Program-made: the position numbers and the translations under genes
The notes under the pieces: generated by a model
Database searches by the model: none
What the model was told of the DNA's origin: nothing
What the model saw: only the letters and a program-made list of their open reading frames with translations
Assembly: GCA_036924085.1 (NCBI GenBank)
Contig: JAVGWX010000018.1
Span: 18,754,464-18,818,463 of the forward strand
Length of the DNA: 64,000 nucleotides
From: Ariolimax columbianus
Taxonomy: Eukaryota; Mollusca; Gastropoda; Stylommatophora; Arionidae
Direction: 5' to 3'
Shown here: positions 33,606 through 43,989 of the stretch, piece after piece
Layout: every line of letters begins with the position of its first letter
How positions within the stretch are numbered: the first letter of the stretch is position 1

Positions 33606-33639
33606 AATATAGACAAAGTAAGAAGAGCAGATAAACATA

Positions 33640-33945
33640 TCAAGGTAAGTATACAGAACTCGATGTTTTGTGTGGCTCTGAAACATGGAGAACAATAAAA
33701 ACAACCAAACAAAAAAGATTTAGACGCATATAAATTTGTGTCCGCGTGGAACAGAGAAATTGAAATAGTTTAAGATTAATTACGTGACATTGTTGGAAAA
33801 CACAGACATATATCAGCGGAACATGACGTGAGGAGAAGGCGATGGCGCTGGTCAGGACGCTCATTAAACAAACCAGGCTGACATTATTACAAGGCAGTGT
33901 GTGTTCTGGAATTTCAAAAGCAAAAGAAGTAAAGGCAAATCAGAA
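33640..33945 (+). mobile_element. RTE-type LINE C-terminal fragment
   Basis: Reads DVLCGSETWRTIKTTKQK, then MT-REEKAMALVRT in shifted frames. The usual form in other copies is LYGSETW ... RRRRWRWxGH. Several frame changes. Confidence 0.65.
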
Positions 33946-34489
33946 CATTAACATAGTAAAGACAGATTGAGACACATATAACAGGGAACAATGTAGACAT
34001 GAACAGAATAGAGTTAGAGCGGATGCTCCAGAGGCATCATGACTTTGCCCTTTTTTGTCAAGGACATATGCTCCATATGTGATTGAACGGGTTTGATGAC
34101 TGATTGAAATACAGCATCGGTTGCTTAGGTATCCTTGTCCGCCGTTCTTATTCACATAATTTTCTTATATTTCCAACCTCCCGTTTCTCTGTGGATATCA
34201 TTTCAACGCGTATCTGTCTATATTATCAGCTATATTTCGAAAGGTGGGTCAAACTAAGTTTCACCTGCCCTCCACAGTATCCATCTGCATTAACCGTTAT
34301 GTCACAAATCTTTGCATTCAGTTTAGCAAACGGAATATTACGATACTTAGTTGCATAAGTAAAACGAGTTATCTGTTTACATGTGCATACATTGAAGTAT
34401 CATGTACTTTACAATGGATGAACGATTTATTTCAACCTTCATAGGGAAACTAACATACAATTATTAACTTACTTTTCTTTTTCTTCTTC
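33946..34489. other. No gene recognised
   Basis: AT-rich; 84- and 66-codon frames are unrecognised. Confidence 0.4.
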
Positions 34490-34845
34490 TGCGCGTATTC
34501 TCAATCTCCCGCTATCAAGCCATACAAAGGGCTTTGCAAGTACCAGGATGCAGTTCGGAGAATAGAATGCGTTGTTTTGCTAGTTTACAGCTTGACTGTG
34601 TTGTTTGTACCTTTCGGTCCGACACATCCGTCTTTGGCAGCATACATTTTTTGAGTACCCTCTTTTAGCCATCCCTCTTCGATCGCTTCTCCTTAGCCAG
34701 TCTGCTCTGTTGCAGACTGTCTTTCAGGATCAACCCTGTGCAGGAGTAGAAGAGTTTTGGCATCTTCGGTACAGTCCCTTATGTTAGCAGTCAGCTATGG
34801 GACGCTGACCGCTGCAGCTCATGCGCTGTTCAGTGTATTCATCCA
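34490..34845 (-). repeat. Dispersed repeat B, copy 3
   Basis: Begins with the GAA-type tail (as TTCTTCTTC), then TCTCAATCTCCCGCTA, AGGGCTTTGCAAGTA, ACCTTTCGGTCCGACACATC, CGATCGCTTCTCCTTAGCCA and ATGGGACGCTGACCGCTGCA. The segment expanded at 22.2 kb is single here. Confidence 0.78.
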
Positions 34846-34849
34846 TATT

Positions 34850-35115
34850 AACTTAATAAAAGTATCTAAAAAACTTAAGAAACTTGATAGGATCAGTGGA
34901 TGAGATTAGTTAAATTAGGCTTGAATATCAACATGAGGAAAACCAAGCTCTTTAAAATGGACCAGATCAGCATAGAACCAATTTTGGTGAGTGTAGAGCC
35001 GTTAGAAAAGGTGGATGCATGTACTTATTTAGGCGATCTCCGTTGTTGGGCCGAGATATTCAAAACTCATGACGTTCTGTACTTTCTGGTAAACACAAGA
35101 AGATCTATATGAAAT
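34850..35115 (+). mobile_element. RTE-type LINE fragment
   Basis: Reads RLVKLGLNINMRKTKLFKMD, then VSVEPLEKVDACTYLGDL. This matches the GLxxNxxKTK ... VExFxYLG region that follows the RT FADD motif. The rest is missing. Confidence 0.75.
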
Positions 35116-35667
35116 TTCGCTGCTGCTAATCTAATCCCCAACCAGGTAAACCGCAGGGTACACAGTTTCATGGGCAATGAATATTCAGTGGGCAGTCAGG
35201 TATTTTCACACCTAGTAGGTAACGGAAAGGTGAGACTAGCATTTTCTTTTCAAGTTTAGCGTATCGTCGCTTCTACAAGTGATCACTTTGCAGGACGTTT
35301 GTATCTGAGTTTTTGCGGGGAAAGTTTTCAGTATTTTTATGTGTTTAGGTTTTTTTTTTTTTGTTTTTTTTGCTTAGATGTTTGCCTCACTAGTTTCTAC
35401 TGGCGGAGGCGCTCCATTTTCCACCCCAGACCGTAGTCCATTAGGCGATATCAGGACGCATAAGCCAGTGCTTGGATGCATGTGTGCGTCTGTATGTACA
35501 TATGCTAGGTTTGTGCGCCCTCAGAAGCTAGCCCAACCAAAGTGCAATGGAAGGGCCTCACCATGAGGGCGCGTGTGAAAGTTGTGCAAGAGTGTGACTG
35601 TGGGATAGAGTCAAATGAAACAGAGTGAGGTGAGAAGAGAGAGCACGGGAAGAGTGGCCCCCAGGGT
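35116..35667. other. No gene recognised
   Basis: T-rich tract at 35348; 62-codon frame 35378-35566 unrecognised. Confidence 0.4.
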
Positions 35668-35745
35668 GAGCCTTCCTAGGGGATGACGTGTTTAGGTCAC
35701 CAGCCACTATCTTTAGTCGCCTTTTACGATATGCTAGGAAGGCTC
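35668..35745. repeat. Short inverted repeat around a GTCGCCTTTTACGA box
   Basis: GAGCCTTCCTAG (35670) recurs as CTAGGAAGGCTC (35732). Between them lies AGTCGCCTTTTACGATATGC, the complement of a box similar to GTCGTAAGAGGCGACTA in repeat D. Possibly a SINE fragment. Confidence 0.4.
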
Positions 35746-36489
35746 AATGTTCCTATCCGTTTCAACCCCATTTGCCACTCAGAAACATATCACTAATCAT
35801 CATCAATCGCTGCTTTACCACCAGTGGAGCATAGGCTATGAACCAACACACACCAATACGCTCAGTATTTCGCAAACACCTCCATTTGATTCCAGGTCTT
35901 ACCAGCTTCAACCATATTTACGGTTACCTCCCTTTTCTAAGAATCCATGAGCTGTCTACTTCTCCTTTGAACCTTTGGGTTTCAGAAAAGAAACTGATGT
36001 ATAACACTGTTTTATCTCCTCCTTAATGTGTGCCCCAGCGACATCCACGTCCTCCACATTGTGTCCTAACACACTCGGGATCTGTTCTTTCCAGACACTC
36101 TGCATTAGTAACCCTGTCATGGCAGTGCAGACCGAGTATCCTGCGCAGACACTTATTAATGCAAAACTACTTTTCTGGAACAAGCTTTCGTCACTAATAC
36201 TGTTTTTTTTATTGACATTCTTGACTCTCTATCTCTCTCGCTCTCATCCCTTCCCTTTTTCTCTTTTATTAGACTGCCTTGTGTCTTCTACTTTATCGAT
36301 CGAGCTCGTTTGATGTTTAATGTTGAGTTGCTACACATCGGTTTCTTCTCTCCCTTGTCTCATGAGTGATAGCAACACGAATACTACCTTTTTTTTAGAT
36401 TTAATACAAATCCTTCTCTCTTTGCTGTCTTGTTTATCCGCGTCGTCGTTCATCATCATCATGTTCTTGTATTGACTTGTGTCGGCAGA
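35746..36489. other. No gene recognised
   Basis: Overlapping short frames on both strands; none recognised. Confidence 0.4.
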
Positions 36490-37590
36490 TGTCGTGGGGA
36501 GGTGTAGTTTTCTTTCTTGTGCCAGCTGTGTCACCATTCGTGTTTCTCCAATGTCTCACTGACAACATCTATAAATCGTTTTTGTAGTCTACCTCTTACT
36601 CTGCAACCCTGATGTCTAGTAGTGTAAATCCGCGCAGCCGGTAACTTTGGCTGCATTCTTGTCAGATTTTATTCTCTGCTTTTCCGTGTATTCCATGCAC
36701 GATGTTGCGCCATCCTTCTGTCTAATTTCTTCAGATCATACTCTCTCCAGCCCTGGTCTAATGTCCTCAGATCGTACTCTGTCCAGCCTTGGTCTAATGT
36801 CCTCAGATCGTACTCTGTCCAGCCTTGGTCTAATGTCCTCAGATCGTACCCTGTTCAGCCTTGGTTTAATGTCCTCAGATTGTACTCTGTCCAGCCTTGG
36901 TCTAATGTCCTCAGATCGTACTCTTTCCATCTTTCCAGCGTTGGTCTAATGTCCTCAGATCGTGCTGTCCAGCCTTGGTCTAATGTCCTCAGATCGTACT
37001 CTGTCCAGCCTTGGTCTAATGTCCTCAGATCGTACTCTGTCCAGCCTTGGTCTAATGTCCTCCTCAGATCGTACCCTGTCCAGCCTTGGTCTAATGTCCT
37101 CAGATTGTACTCTGCCCAGCCTTGGTTTAATGTCCTCAGATCCTACTCTTTCCATCTTTCCAGCGTTGGTCTAATGTCCTCAGATCGTGCTGTCCAGCCT
37201 TGGTCTAATGTCCTCAGATCGTACTCTGTCCAGCCTTGGTCTAATGTCCTCAGATCGTACTCTGTCCAGCCTTGATCTAATGTCCTCAGATCGTACTATG
37301 TCCAGCCTTGGTCTAATGTCCTCAGATTGCACTCTGTCCAGCCTTGGTCTAATGTCCTCAGATCGTACTCTTTCCATCTTTCCAGAGCTGGTCTAATGTC
37401 CTCAGATCGTACTCTGTCCAGCCTTGGTCTAATGTCCTCAGATCGTAATCTGTCCAGCCTTGGTCTAATGTCCTCAGATCGTACTCTGTCCAGCCTTGTG
37501 GCCCTGATAACCTTTCACAAACACCTCATTTCGCATATCATGATTGTTCTTGCATGCGCCTTGTTGAGAGCTCAAGTCTGACACCGGTAG
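36490..37590 (-). mobile_element. RTE-type LINE C-terminal fragment enlarged by an in-frame minisatellite
   Basis: The right flank on the minus strand reads HARTIMICEMRCL-KVIRAT and runs in frame into RLDRVRSEDIRPR repeats. The left flank exits in frame to SEEIRQKDGATSCMEYTEKQ, then KVTGCADLHY and LAQERKLHLPT. The order equals that of the RTE host at 15640-17640 (CEMRCVRNAF, RLDRVRNEVIRQK, then PAARIYNTRHE). Confidence 0.85.
36735..37497 (-). repeat. 36-bp coding minisatellite
   Basis: About 21 units, twelve codons each (LDRVRSEDIRPR on the minus strand). Single bases are altered (SEDIKPRL, QSEDIRP). A longer block marked by CTTTCCAGCGTTGG recurs near 36933 and 37158, and as CTTTCCAGAGCTGG at 37378, a spacing of about 220-225 bp, so there is higher-order structure. 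Short indels at these markers shift the frame between blocks. Confidence 0.92.
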
Positions 37591-37639
37591 CATTACTATC
37601 TCTTATACTTAACTTCATTACACTATTTTAGAAGGATCT

Positions 37640-38090
37640 AGTCTATATACAACCAGTTTATTCCCCTCTACAGATACTCAAAATAACTCGGAGCATCTAA
37701 TTTATTTTTGAATGCATTAATTGACCATGTCTCCAACCACATCCTGTGGCCATGCATTCCAAGCATTCACCACTCTCTGACTAAACAAACATTTCCCAAC
37801 ATCCAATCTGGACCTGACTTTAAATAATTTGAAGCTGTGCCCTCTAGTTCTTGCAGCCAGTTGAAGCTGTGCCCTCTAGTTCTTGCAGCCAGCTGTAGCT
37901 GTGCCCTCTAGTTCTTGCAGCCAGCTGTAGCTGTGCCCTCTAGTTCTTGCAGCCAGCTGTACTTCGAATAACGTGTTATAGTCTAATTTATCCTTTCCAT
38001 TGATTAATTGATGAATTTGTCGAATTCTTCTCTCTTCTAGACTCACGATTCTTCATTCTATCCCAAGTGATTTTCGGTGCTGTTGCTGGA
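37640..38090 (-). mobile_element. CR1/Rex1-like LINE C-terminus with a small minisatellite
   Basis: The minus strand gives RRIRQIHQLING, LDYNTLFEVQLAARTRGHS, FKLFKVRSRLDVGKCLFSQR, then VVNAWNAWPQDVV and VNAFKNKLDA. The 62.8-63.0 kb copy reads TRGHSYMLTKERSRLDIRKY ... FSQRVVSAWNALPGEVV ... VNAFKNKLDA, so these are relatives of one family. Stops are few, but the array breaks the frame. Confidence 0.85.
37830..37963 (-). repeat. 32-bp minisatellite at ARTRGHS codons
   Basis: Four units containing CTGTGCCCTCTAGTTCTTGC. The minus-strand unit encodes ARTRGHS, the conserved core of the LINE C-terminus around it. 32 is not a multiple of three. Confidence 0.88.
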
Positions 38091-38939
38091 GATGAATGAA
38101 CAGACTCTCTCCACATCCATGCATATAGAGAACGTGAATTAAAGAGATGTGTTCATGGGGTTAGTAATCGCATTGTGTAAACCAAATTGTTACAGTAACC
38201 CCTACTGCAAACGCGCGAAAGATAATTTGACTGAGTTTACTATAGTGATGAGCCTGCATTTAGACTGAAGCGAAAACAAAACACGAAGACTCTTAACACA
38301 TGTAAACAGTACAATAACATCGCATTGCATTGACCAAATTCATAATGTAGGCAAATGTGTGCGTTACCTTGACGATCAGACCAGACGAGTAGGGGAATAA
38401 TGTAAATCCTTACCTTAACTTTTATTAATCCTTTGAATTTATATTATTTCAAACAGGAAACTGTGCATATCCGATTGTCATCTTTTCACAAAGGCAATAT
38501 CCATTCCTTAATGTCTGAATTGTATTTATTTGTGAACGCTGATTCATTTACGCCGAGGTGGGATTCGAAGATTGGCAAACGACGACACGATTTAGATAGA
38601 GTAATGTGAATGAGAATGAACGCAAAGAGAAAGGGAGGAAAAGACGTTGGCGATAATCCACATAAATCATCGTAGTGGTGCTTGGATGTGGGGGTAAGTT
38701 GAGCGCAGGCAGTGACAGTGCACTCACAGATTGACGAGCACGCGTCTTCCGATAAAGGAGCTCAGATATCCGGTCCGAGTGAATAACGGTCGGTTTGCAC
38801 GCGCGAGTAGTGGGTGTCTTAATAAGAGCGTGCCGTGTGAGTGTCTGCACGTGACTTGGTTATTCTTAATGCAGTAACGGGTTTTAGTCAAAGGTTGGTA
38901 GATGTGGCTATTTGTGAACAGAGAAAGGACACTCAAATA
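38091..38939. other. No gene recognised
   Basis: Unique sequence; a 100-codon minus frame (38548-38850) is unrecognised. Confidence 0.4.
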
Positions 38940-39830
38940 CAAGTGCAAAGTCTAAATATACAGACATGGACATGGGCAGATATGCATTTATGGACAGATA
39001 AGACAGACAGGAATACATAGAAAGATAAGACACATAGGCATGCATGGACAAACAGAACAGAATTACACACATGTACATACACAACATGCATACATACACA
39101 TTTAGACATAAGATAGGTAGGTATACATGGATAGACAAGACAGGCATACACATATGAACACGCAAGATAAATATACATACGTGGATAGGCAAGACATACT
39201 GATACACGTAAACAGATAGACAGACAAACATATATGGACACACAAAACAGACATACAAAACATACATACGGACACACACACACACATACGGACACACAAG
39301 ACAGAATAACATATGAATACACGGACAGTCAACACATATTTACAAAAGCTTTGAGGTGCTCACAAAACATACACATGACCAGCAGACATATACAAATAGA
39401 CAAACACACTAACACACACACGTAGACATAAGAAACAGATGCACCCAAAATAGACTGACATAAACATTTGCACACATACACACACAAACACACACATACG
39501 CGCATAACATTCAAATGCACATGCACATAAAGACATACATACATCACAATATATATATATACATAAGATCGCATAACACATACACATATACATACTTTCA
39601 TACAGGAACACAAAAACCAGAAACATTTGCTGACACAAAAGAAACGGAAACACATACAGACACACACAAGCAGACACATACATTTGCATACGCATCACAG
39701 AAAAAACACACAAAAACAGGCCCACACAGATGGAGACACAACGCATACAAAACCACAAAAACAAACACACATAGATACATGCAGAACACATATAAACACA
39801 CAATACAGACAGACACAGAAGTGTAGCAGT
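38940..39830. repeat. CA/CATA-rich degenerate tract
   Basis: ACATACAx and GACAxACA words throughout, with a (TA)n core at 39550. Cys/Val-rich frames on the minus strand are composition artefacts. Confidence 0.85.
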
Positions 39831-40224
39831 GGTACGATACCCTACTTTCTATTCTAGTCACGAGCGCCCATTTTAAACTATGCATGTAGCAGATCTATGA
39901 TAACCTTGTCACATGGACCATTTTTAAAGTTACAGGTAGCAAATTATGGATTTTCCTTAAGATTGTGAGTTGTAAATTTTCAACAGAACAGGTGGATGTA
40001 ACACGCCCCGTTTCCATCCCTCCGTACGCGTCTTTTACTACGTGTCTGTCAGTTTACAGTGTCACTCTTTTCTGCTACCCTTTCGGACACCAGAAACACC
40101 CGGCAATCTACTTTTGTGTGTAAATATATTTTTATATACATATATGCATATGTATGTACGTATGTGTATCGGCATACGTATCTGAATGTATGTATGTGTA
40201 GATAGATAGAGACAGACATTCCTC
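39831..40224. other. No gene recognised
   Basis: Unique sequence with ATGTATGT repeats near 40140-40200. Confidence 0.4.
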
Positions 40225-40440
40225 CAGGCAGGCATGCATGTATTCTCGAGTGGTCTGAAAAAAAAACAAGAATAGCACTGCCCCACAGAGAGCATGTCGT
40301 AAGAGGCCACTAGCTGTGCGACATGACATAACATTGGCCAAAGTTAGGTGGTTTGTTAAGGGCAGTAAATATGGCTACTAACAGGATGCGGGTCTACTTT
40401 GATCTAGTGTTTAAATCTTTTAAAATGGACTTACACATCG
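40225..40440 (+). repeat. Dispersed repeat D, copy 2
   Basis: Shares GCACTGCCCCACAGAGAGCA, GTCGTAAGAGGCCACTAGCT, GGTTTGTTAAG and AACAGGATGCGGGTCTACTT with 32690-33125. It is joined directly to the LINE tail at 40441. Confidence 0.72.
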
Positions 40441-40530
40441 GTTAACCCCTCTCCAAGAAACTGGTTGTATACATACTCTGCAAAGTCTTCTAAACCAGTA
40501 AAACGACGTAACGTTAAGTTAATAATGTAT
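40441..40530 (+). mobile_element. CR1/Rex1-like LINE 3' tail only
   Basis: AACTGGTTGTATACATACTC, TGCAAAGTCTTCTAAACCAG and ACGTTAAGTTAATAAT match the terminal 3' UTR of the LINE at 63062-63125 (ACTGGTTGTATACAGACTCT, CTTCTAAACCAG, GTTAAGTTAAGTTAAT). No coding part is present. Confidence 0.8.
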
Positions 40531-40569
40531 GTAGATATGTATGTCTCTATGCATATATAAAGGCCACTT

Positions 40570-42540
40570 TCAAAACGATCCACAAATGGACACTTTAAGA
40601 TCCGTTTAAATACAAACTGGGTGAGATATACTTGCATACTAACTCCTTCAATCTTTCTCGTGTGATGGACTGGGTGACAAACAACAGAGGCTAGAGAAAC
40701 ATGAATACGGTGGGTGTGATCAACAGCTGTACGGTGGATGTGATCAACAGCTGTACGGTGGATGTGATCAACAGCTGTACGGTGGATGTGATCAACAGCT
40801 GTACGGTGGATGTGATCAACAGCTGTACGGTGGGTGTGAACAACAGCTGTACGGTGGATGTGATCAACAGCTGTACGGTGGATGTGAACAACAGCTGTAC
40901 GGTGGATGTGATCAACAGCTGTACGGTGGATGTGATCAACAGCTGTACGGTGGATGTGATCAACAGCTGTACGGTGGGTGTGATCAACAGCTGTACGGTG
41001 GATGTGATCAACAGCTGTACGGTGGATGTGATCAACAGCTGTACGGTGGATGTGATCAACAGCTGTACGGTGGATGTGATCAACAGCTGTACGGTGGATG
41101 TGAACAACAGCTGTACGGTGGATGTGAACAACAGCTGTACGGTGGGTGTGAACTACAGCTGCACGGTGGATGTGAACAACAGCTGTACGGTGGATGTGAA
41201 CAACAGCTGCACGGTGGATGTGATCAACAGATGTACGGTGGGTGTGATCAACAGCTGTACGGTGGATCTGATCAACAGCCGTACGGTGGATGTGATCAAC
41301 AGCTGTACGGTGGGTGTGATCAACAGCCGTACGGTGGATGTGATCAACAGCTGTACGGTGGATGTGATCAACAGCTGTACGGTGGATGTGATCAACAGAT
41401 GTACGGTGGGTGTGATCAACAGCTGTACGGTGGATCTGATCAACAGCTGTACGGTGGATGTGATCAACAGCTGTACGGTGGGTGTGATCAACAGCTGTAC
41501 GGTGGATGTGATCAACAGCTGTACGGTGGATGTGATCAACAGCTGTACGGTGGATGTGATCAACAGCTGTACGGTGGATGTGATCAACAGCTGTACGGTG
41601 GATCTGATCAACAGCTGTACGGTGGATGTGATCAACAGCTGTACGGTGGGTGTGATCAACAGCTGTACGGTGGATGTGATCAACAGCTGTACGGTGGATG
41701 TGATCAACAGCTGTACGGTGGATGTGATCAACAGCTGTACGGTGGATGTGATCAACAGATGTACGGTGGGTGTCATCAACAGCTGTACGGTGGATCTGAT
41801 CAACAGCTGTACGGTGGATGTGATCAACAGCTGTACGGTGGGTGTGATCAACAGCTGTACGGTGGATGTGATCAACAGCTGTACGGTGTATGTGATCAAC
41901 AGCTGTACGGTGGATGTGATCAACAGCTGTACGGTGGGTGTGATCAACTGCTGTACGGTGGGTGTGATCAACAGCTGTACGGTGGGTGTGATCAACAGCT
42001 GTACGGTGGGTGTGATCAACAGCTGTACGGTGGGTGTGATCAACTGCTGTACGATGGGTATGATCAACAGCTGTACGATGGGTGTGATCAAAGCTGTACG
42101 GTGGATCTGATCAACAGCTGTACGGTGGATGTGATCAACAGCTGAAAGACCTTGATTTCGCAAACCATATATGTATGCTGTCACATAAATAGCATATAAG
42201 TAAAGATAGACAAACTATCGATTGAAGGAAGAAAGCTGAGATTCAAGGTTAGTGTGAACAAAACAAAGGACATGAGAAATAATAACAAGCAAACAGATCT
42301 CAATATAGACTAATTCTCAGATAAACGTGGAAATGAAAGGTTATATTTATCTCGGTATTTATCTCTGAAGTAACATTCATAAAGAAGTTCGAACAAACCT
42401 AGATTTTCTAGCCATATTAACTAGGCTAGGTTTGCTGTCAACTCTCTTCACCAGATTTGAAACTCGGCAGCATTCTCCAAGGAGAATAACATTAGGCTGT
42501 TTAACTCGAGTTTAAGGTCGGTCTTACTTTAAGGCCCAGA
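40570..42540 (+). mobile_element. RTE-type LINE with a 1.4-kb minisatellite between RT motifs B and C
   Basis: Left of the array the translation gives GVRYTCILTPSIFLV then MDWVTNN, the RT motif B region (usually GVRQGCILSP ... MDWV). Right of the array the YGGCDQQL frame continues as KDLDFANHICMLSHK, the motif C region (usually EDLDFADD), so the catalytic second Asp pair reads NH. Further on, VSVNKTKDMRNNNKQTDLNI, then RLN-ARFAVNSLHQI-NSAAF and RLFNS continue the LINE. No functional enzyme is possible. Confidence 0.85.
40715..42142. repeat. 24-bp minisatellite with higher-order structure
   Basis: About 59 units built on GATCAACAGCTGTACGGTGG plus ATGT. Eight codons per unit, open in several frames (VINSCTVD, YGGCDQQL; minus LLITSTVQ). 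The variant CAGATGTACGGTGGG occurs at 41231, 41399 and 41759, spacings of 168 (7 units) and 360 (15 units). GGATCTGATC occurs near 41264, 41432, 41600 and 41792, spacings of 168, 168 and 192. Blocks of seven or eight units were therefore copied as wholes. Confidence 0.95.
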
Positions 42541-42649
42541 GATATGTCATGTGACTGAGTGTATCACATTCATAATTCAGACCTTAATTAGTACATTCTT
42601 TCGCCGCACAGTTTGTGTTAGATTACCGCAAGTAATGACAAACACAAAT

Positions 42650-42965
42650 CTGTTAGGAGAGTTCACAGCAATAACCAATGAAGCAGGATATTGGCGAGAG
42701 AAAGTACGCATGGATTGAACCCGCGTTCAAAAAGAAGGCGGAAAGTATAACCAAACATGCACTGAATTGGAACCAACAGGAAATGAGACCAGAGGGATGG
42801 TAAAAAAAACACCTGGCAAACAACAAAAAAACGGTAGTGGAAAAAGCCAAATCAGTTGGAGTCTATAGGGAGGAATTAAAATGGACAACAGAGAATAAGA
42901 ACAGACGGAGAGCAGCTGCTGCTGTGGTATGCTCCATGGGGAACCAGATGTATAGTAGTAGTAGC
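42650..42965 (+). mobile_element. RTE-type LINE C-terminal fragment
   Basis: Reads SITKHALNWNPQGNETRG-like sequence and VEKAKSVGVYREELKWTTEN, the usual WNPQGxRKRGRP and final helix region. A 35-bp piece of it (42745-42779) is found again, unchanged, inside the array at 47.6 kb. Confidence 0.75.
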
Positions 42966-43539
42966 TGAGTTTTTAGTCATGCCTGACTATTGGTTGATGC
43001 GACCTTGGAGTAGCAACTCTCTACTGAGTTTTTGATTTTCCTTTTGGCGTTGTTTGTTCCCTTCCCTGTGTTGCATGAGCTAATTTTCGCCCAGCCTGAG
43101 AGGGTTTTTCTGGTTGCATCTCCATGTGGATCGGTCTGCAGCTGTCTTCCTAAGATGTCAGATCCATATGCAGAGCCTTCATGTTTCAAAGTGGATTCCG
43201 ATCTGGATGATTAATGATCGACATAATCTTCTTTCTACGACAGCTACAAGAAAAATCACGCGAGCAGAAGACACATAAATATATTCACCCTCATTTACCA
43301 TAATGACTCATCTACTACCATGGGGCATAACACTCTTTTCTTTTTTCTTGTGGCTAATGGTTACTTCCCCTGATAAAGAAAATGAAAAATGAATGAAGTT
43401 AGTAGTGAGGTACATGAAAGGGCACTGACTGACTGCTTCGGTGTGCCATTAGGGTTAAGGCGAGGATGTTTGTTCTCGGTCTTACTGTTCTTGTTGCCTA
43501 TAGTCTTAGTCTTGGTCGACATGTGCATCTACTAGGGCT
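42966..43539. other. No gene recognised; 70-codon minus frame
   Basis: The frame 42977-43189 (minus) reads GSAYGSDILGRQLQTDPHGD and a Lys-rich end. It may belong to a further element but I do not recognise it. No partner copy is in the window. Confidence 0.35.
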
Positions 43540-43982
43540 TTAGAAGGGGGGGGGGGTCTGCCAGGAGGTCTTTATTTGCCTCGTGGGTACAGCTAAGTGC
43601 TTACCGTGCTCCAGCCTTCGTCGTTCCTTCTGACTACATGGCTAGCCCAGCGATGCTTGGAGTTGTTGGCATGATGTATGACATCTTTGACACGTGACAA
43701 TGCCCGGATGACAGTGTTGTGCAAGACCATCTGACGCTGTTACCTAAGTGATAGGTCCACGAGACGGCGCTCGAGCGAGGCATGTGTTCTCCCTAGCTGG
43801 TGTTCCATGGCTTTTGTCAGAGACCAGGTTTCACATTCATAGCAGGATCACTTAGACGAATATATCCGTTTGCATTCTGGTGTCTCTTGCGGGGTCTGTT
43901 GCCGCCTTTATCGAGTTGAAGGCAGCCCAGCGTGCTCGACAGCGCCTGTCGATCTCGGGCATCAAGTTGTTCTTGTTGGCTA
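43540..43982 (-). mobile_element. RTE-type LINE C-terminal fragment
   Basis: The minus strand reads EIDRRCRARWAAFNSIKAAT, DPARDTRMQTDIF, CETWSLTKAMEHQLGRTHAS, LERRLVDLSLR and NSKHRWASHVVRRNDEGWST. The order is that of RTE-type elements; two frames are used. Confidence 0.8.
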
Positions 43983-43989
43983 TAGATTC

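Noticed and set aside
40701..42184. Open frames of 469, 343 and 304 codons as protein genes
   Set aside because: They are the reading of a 24-bp array in several frames on both strands. Several frames open at once, a unit divisible by three and LINE flanks explain them without a gene.
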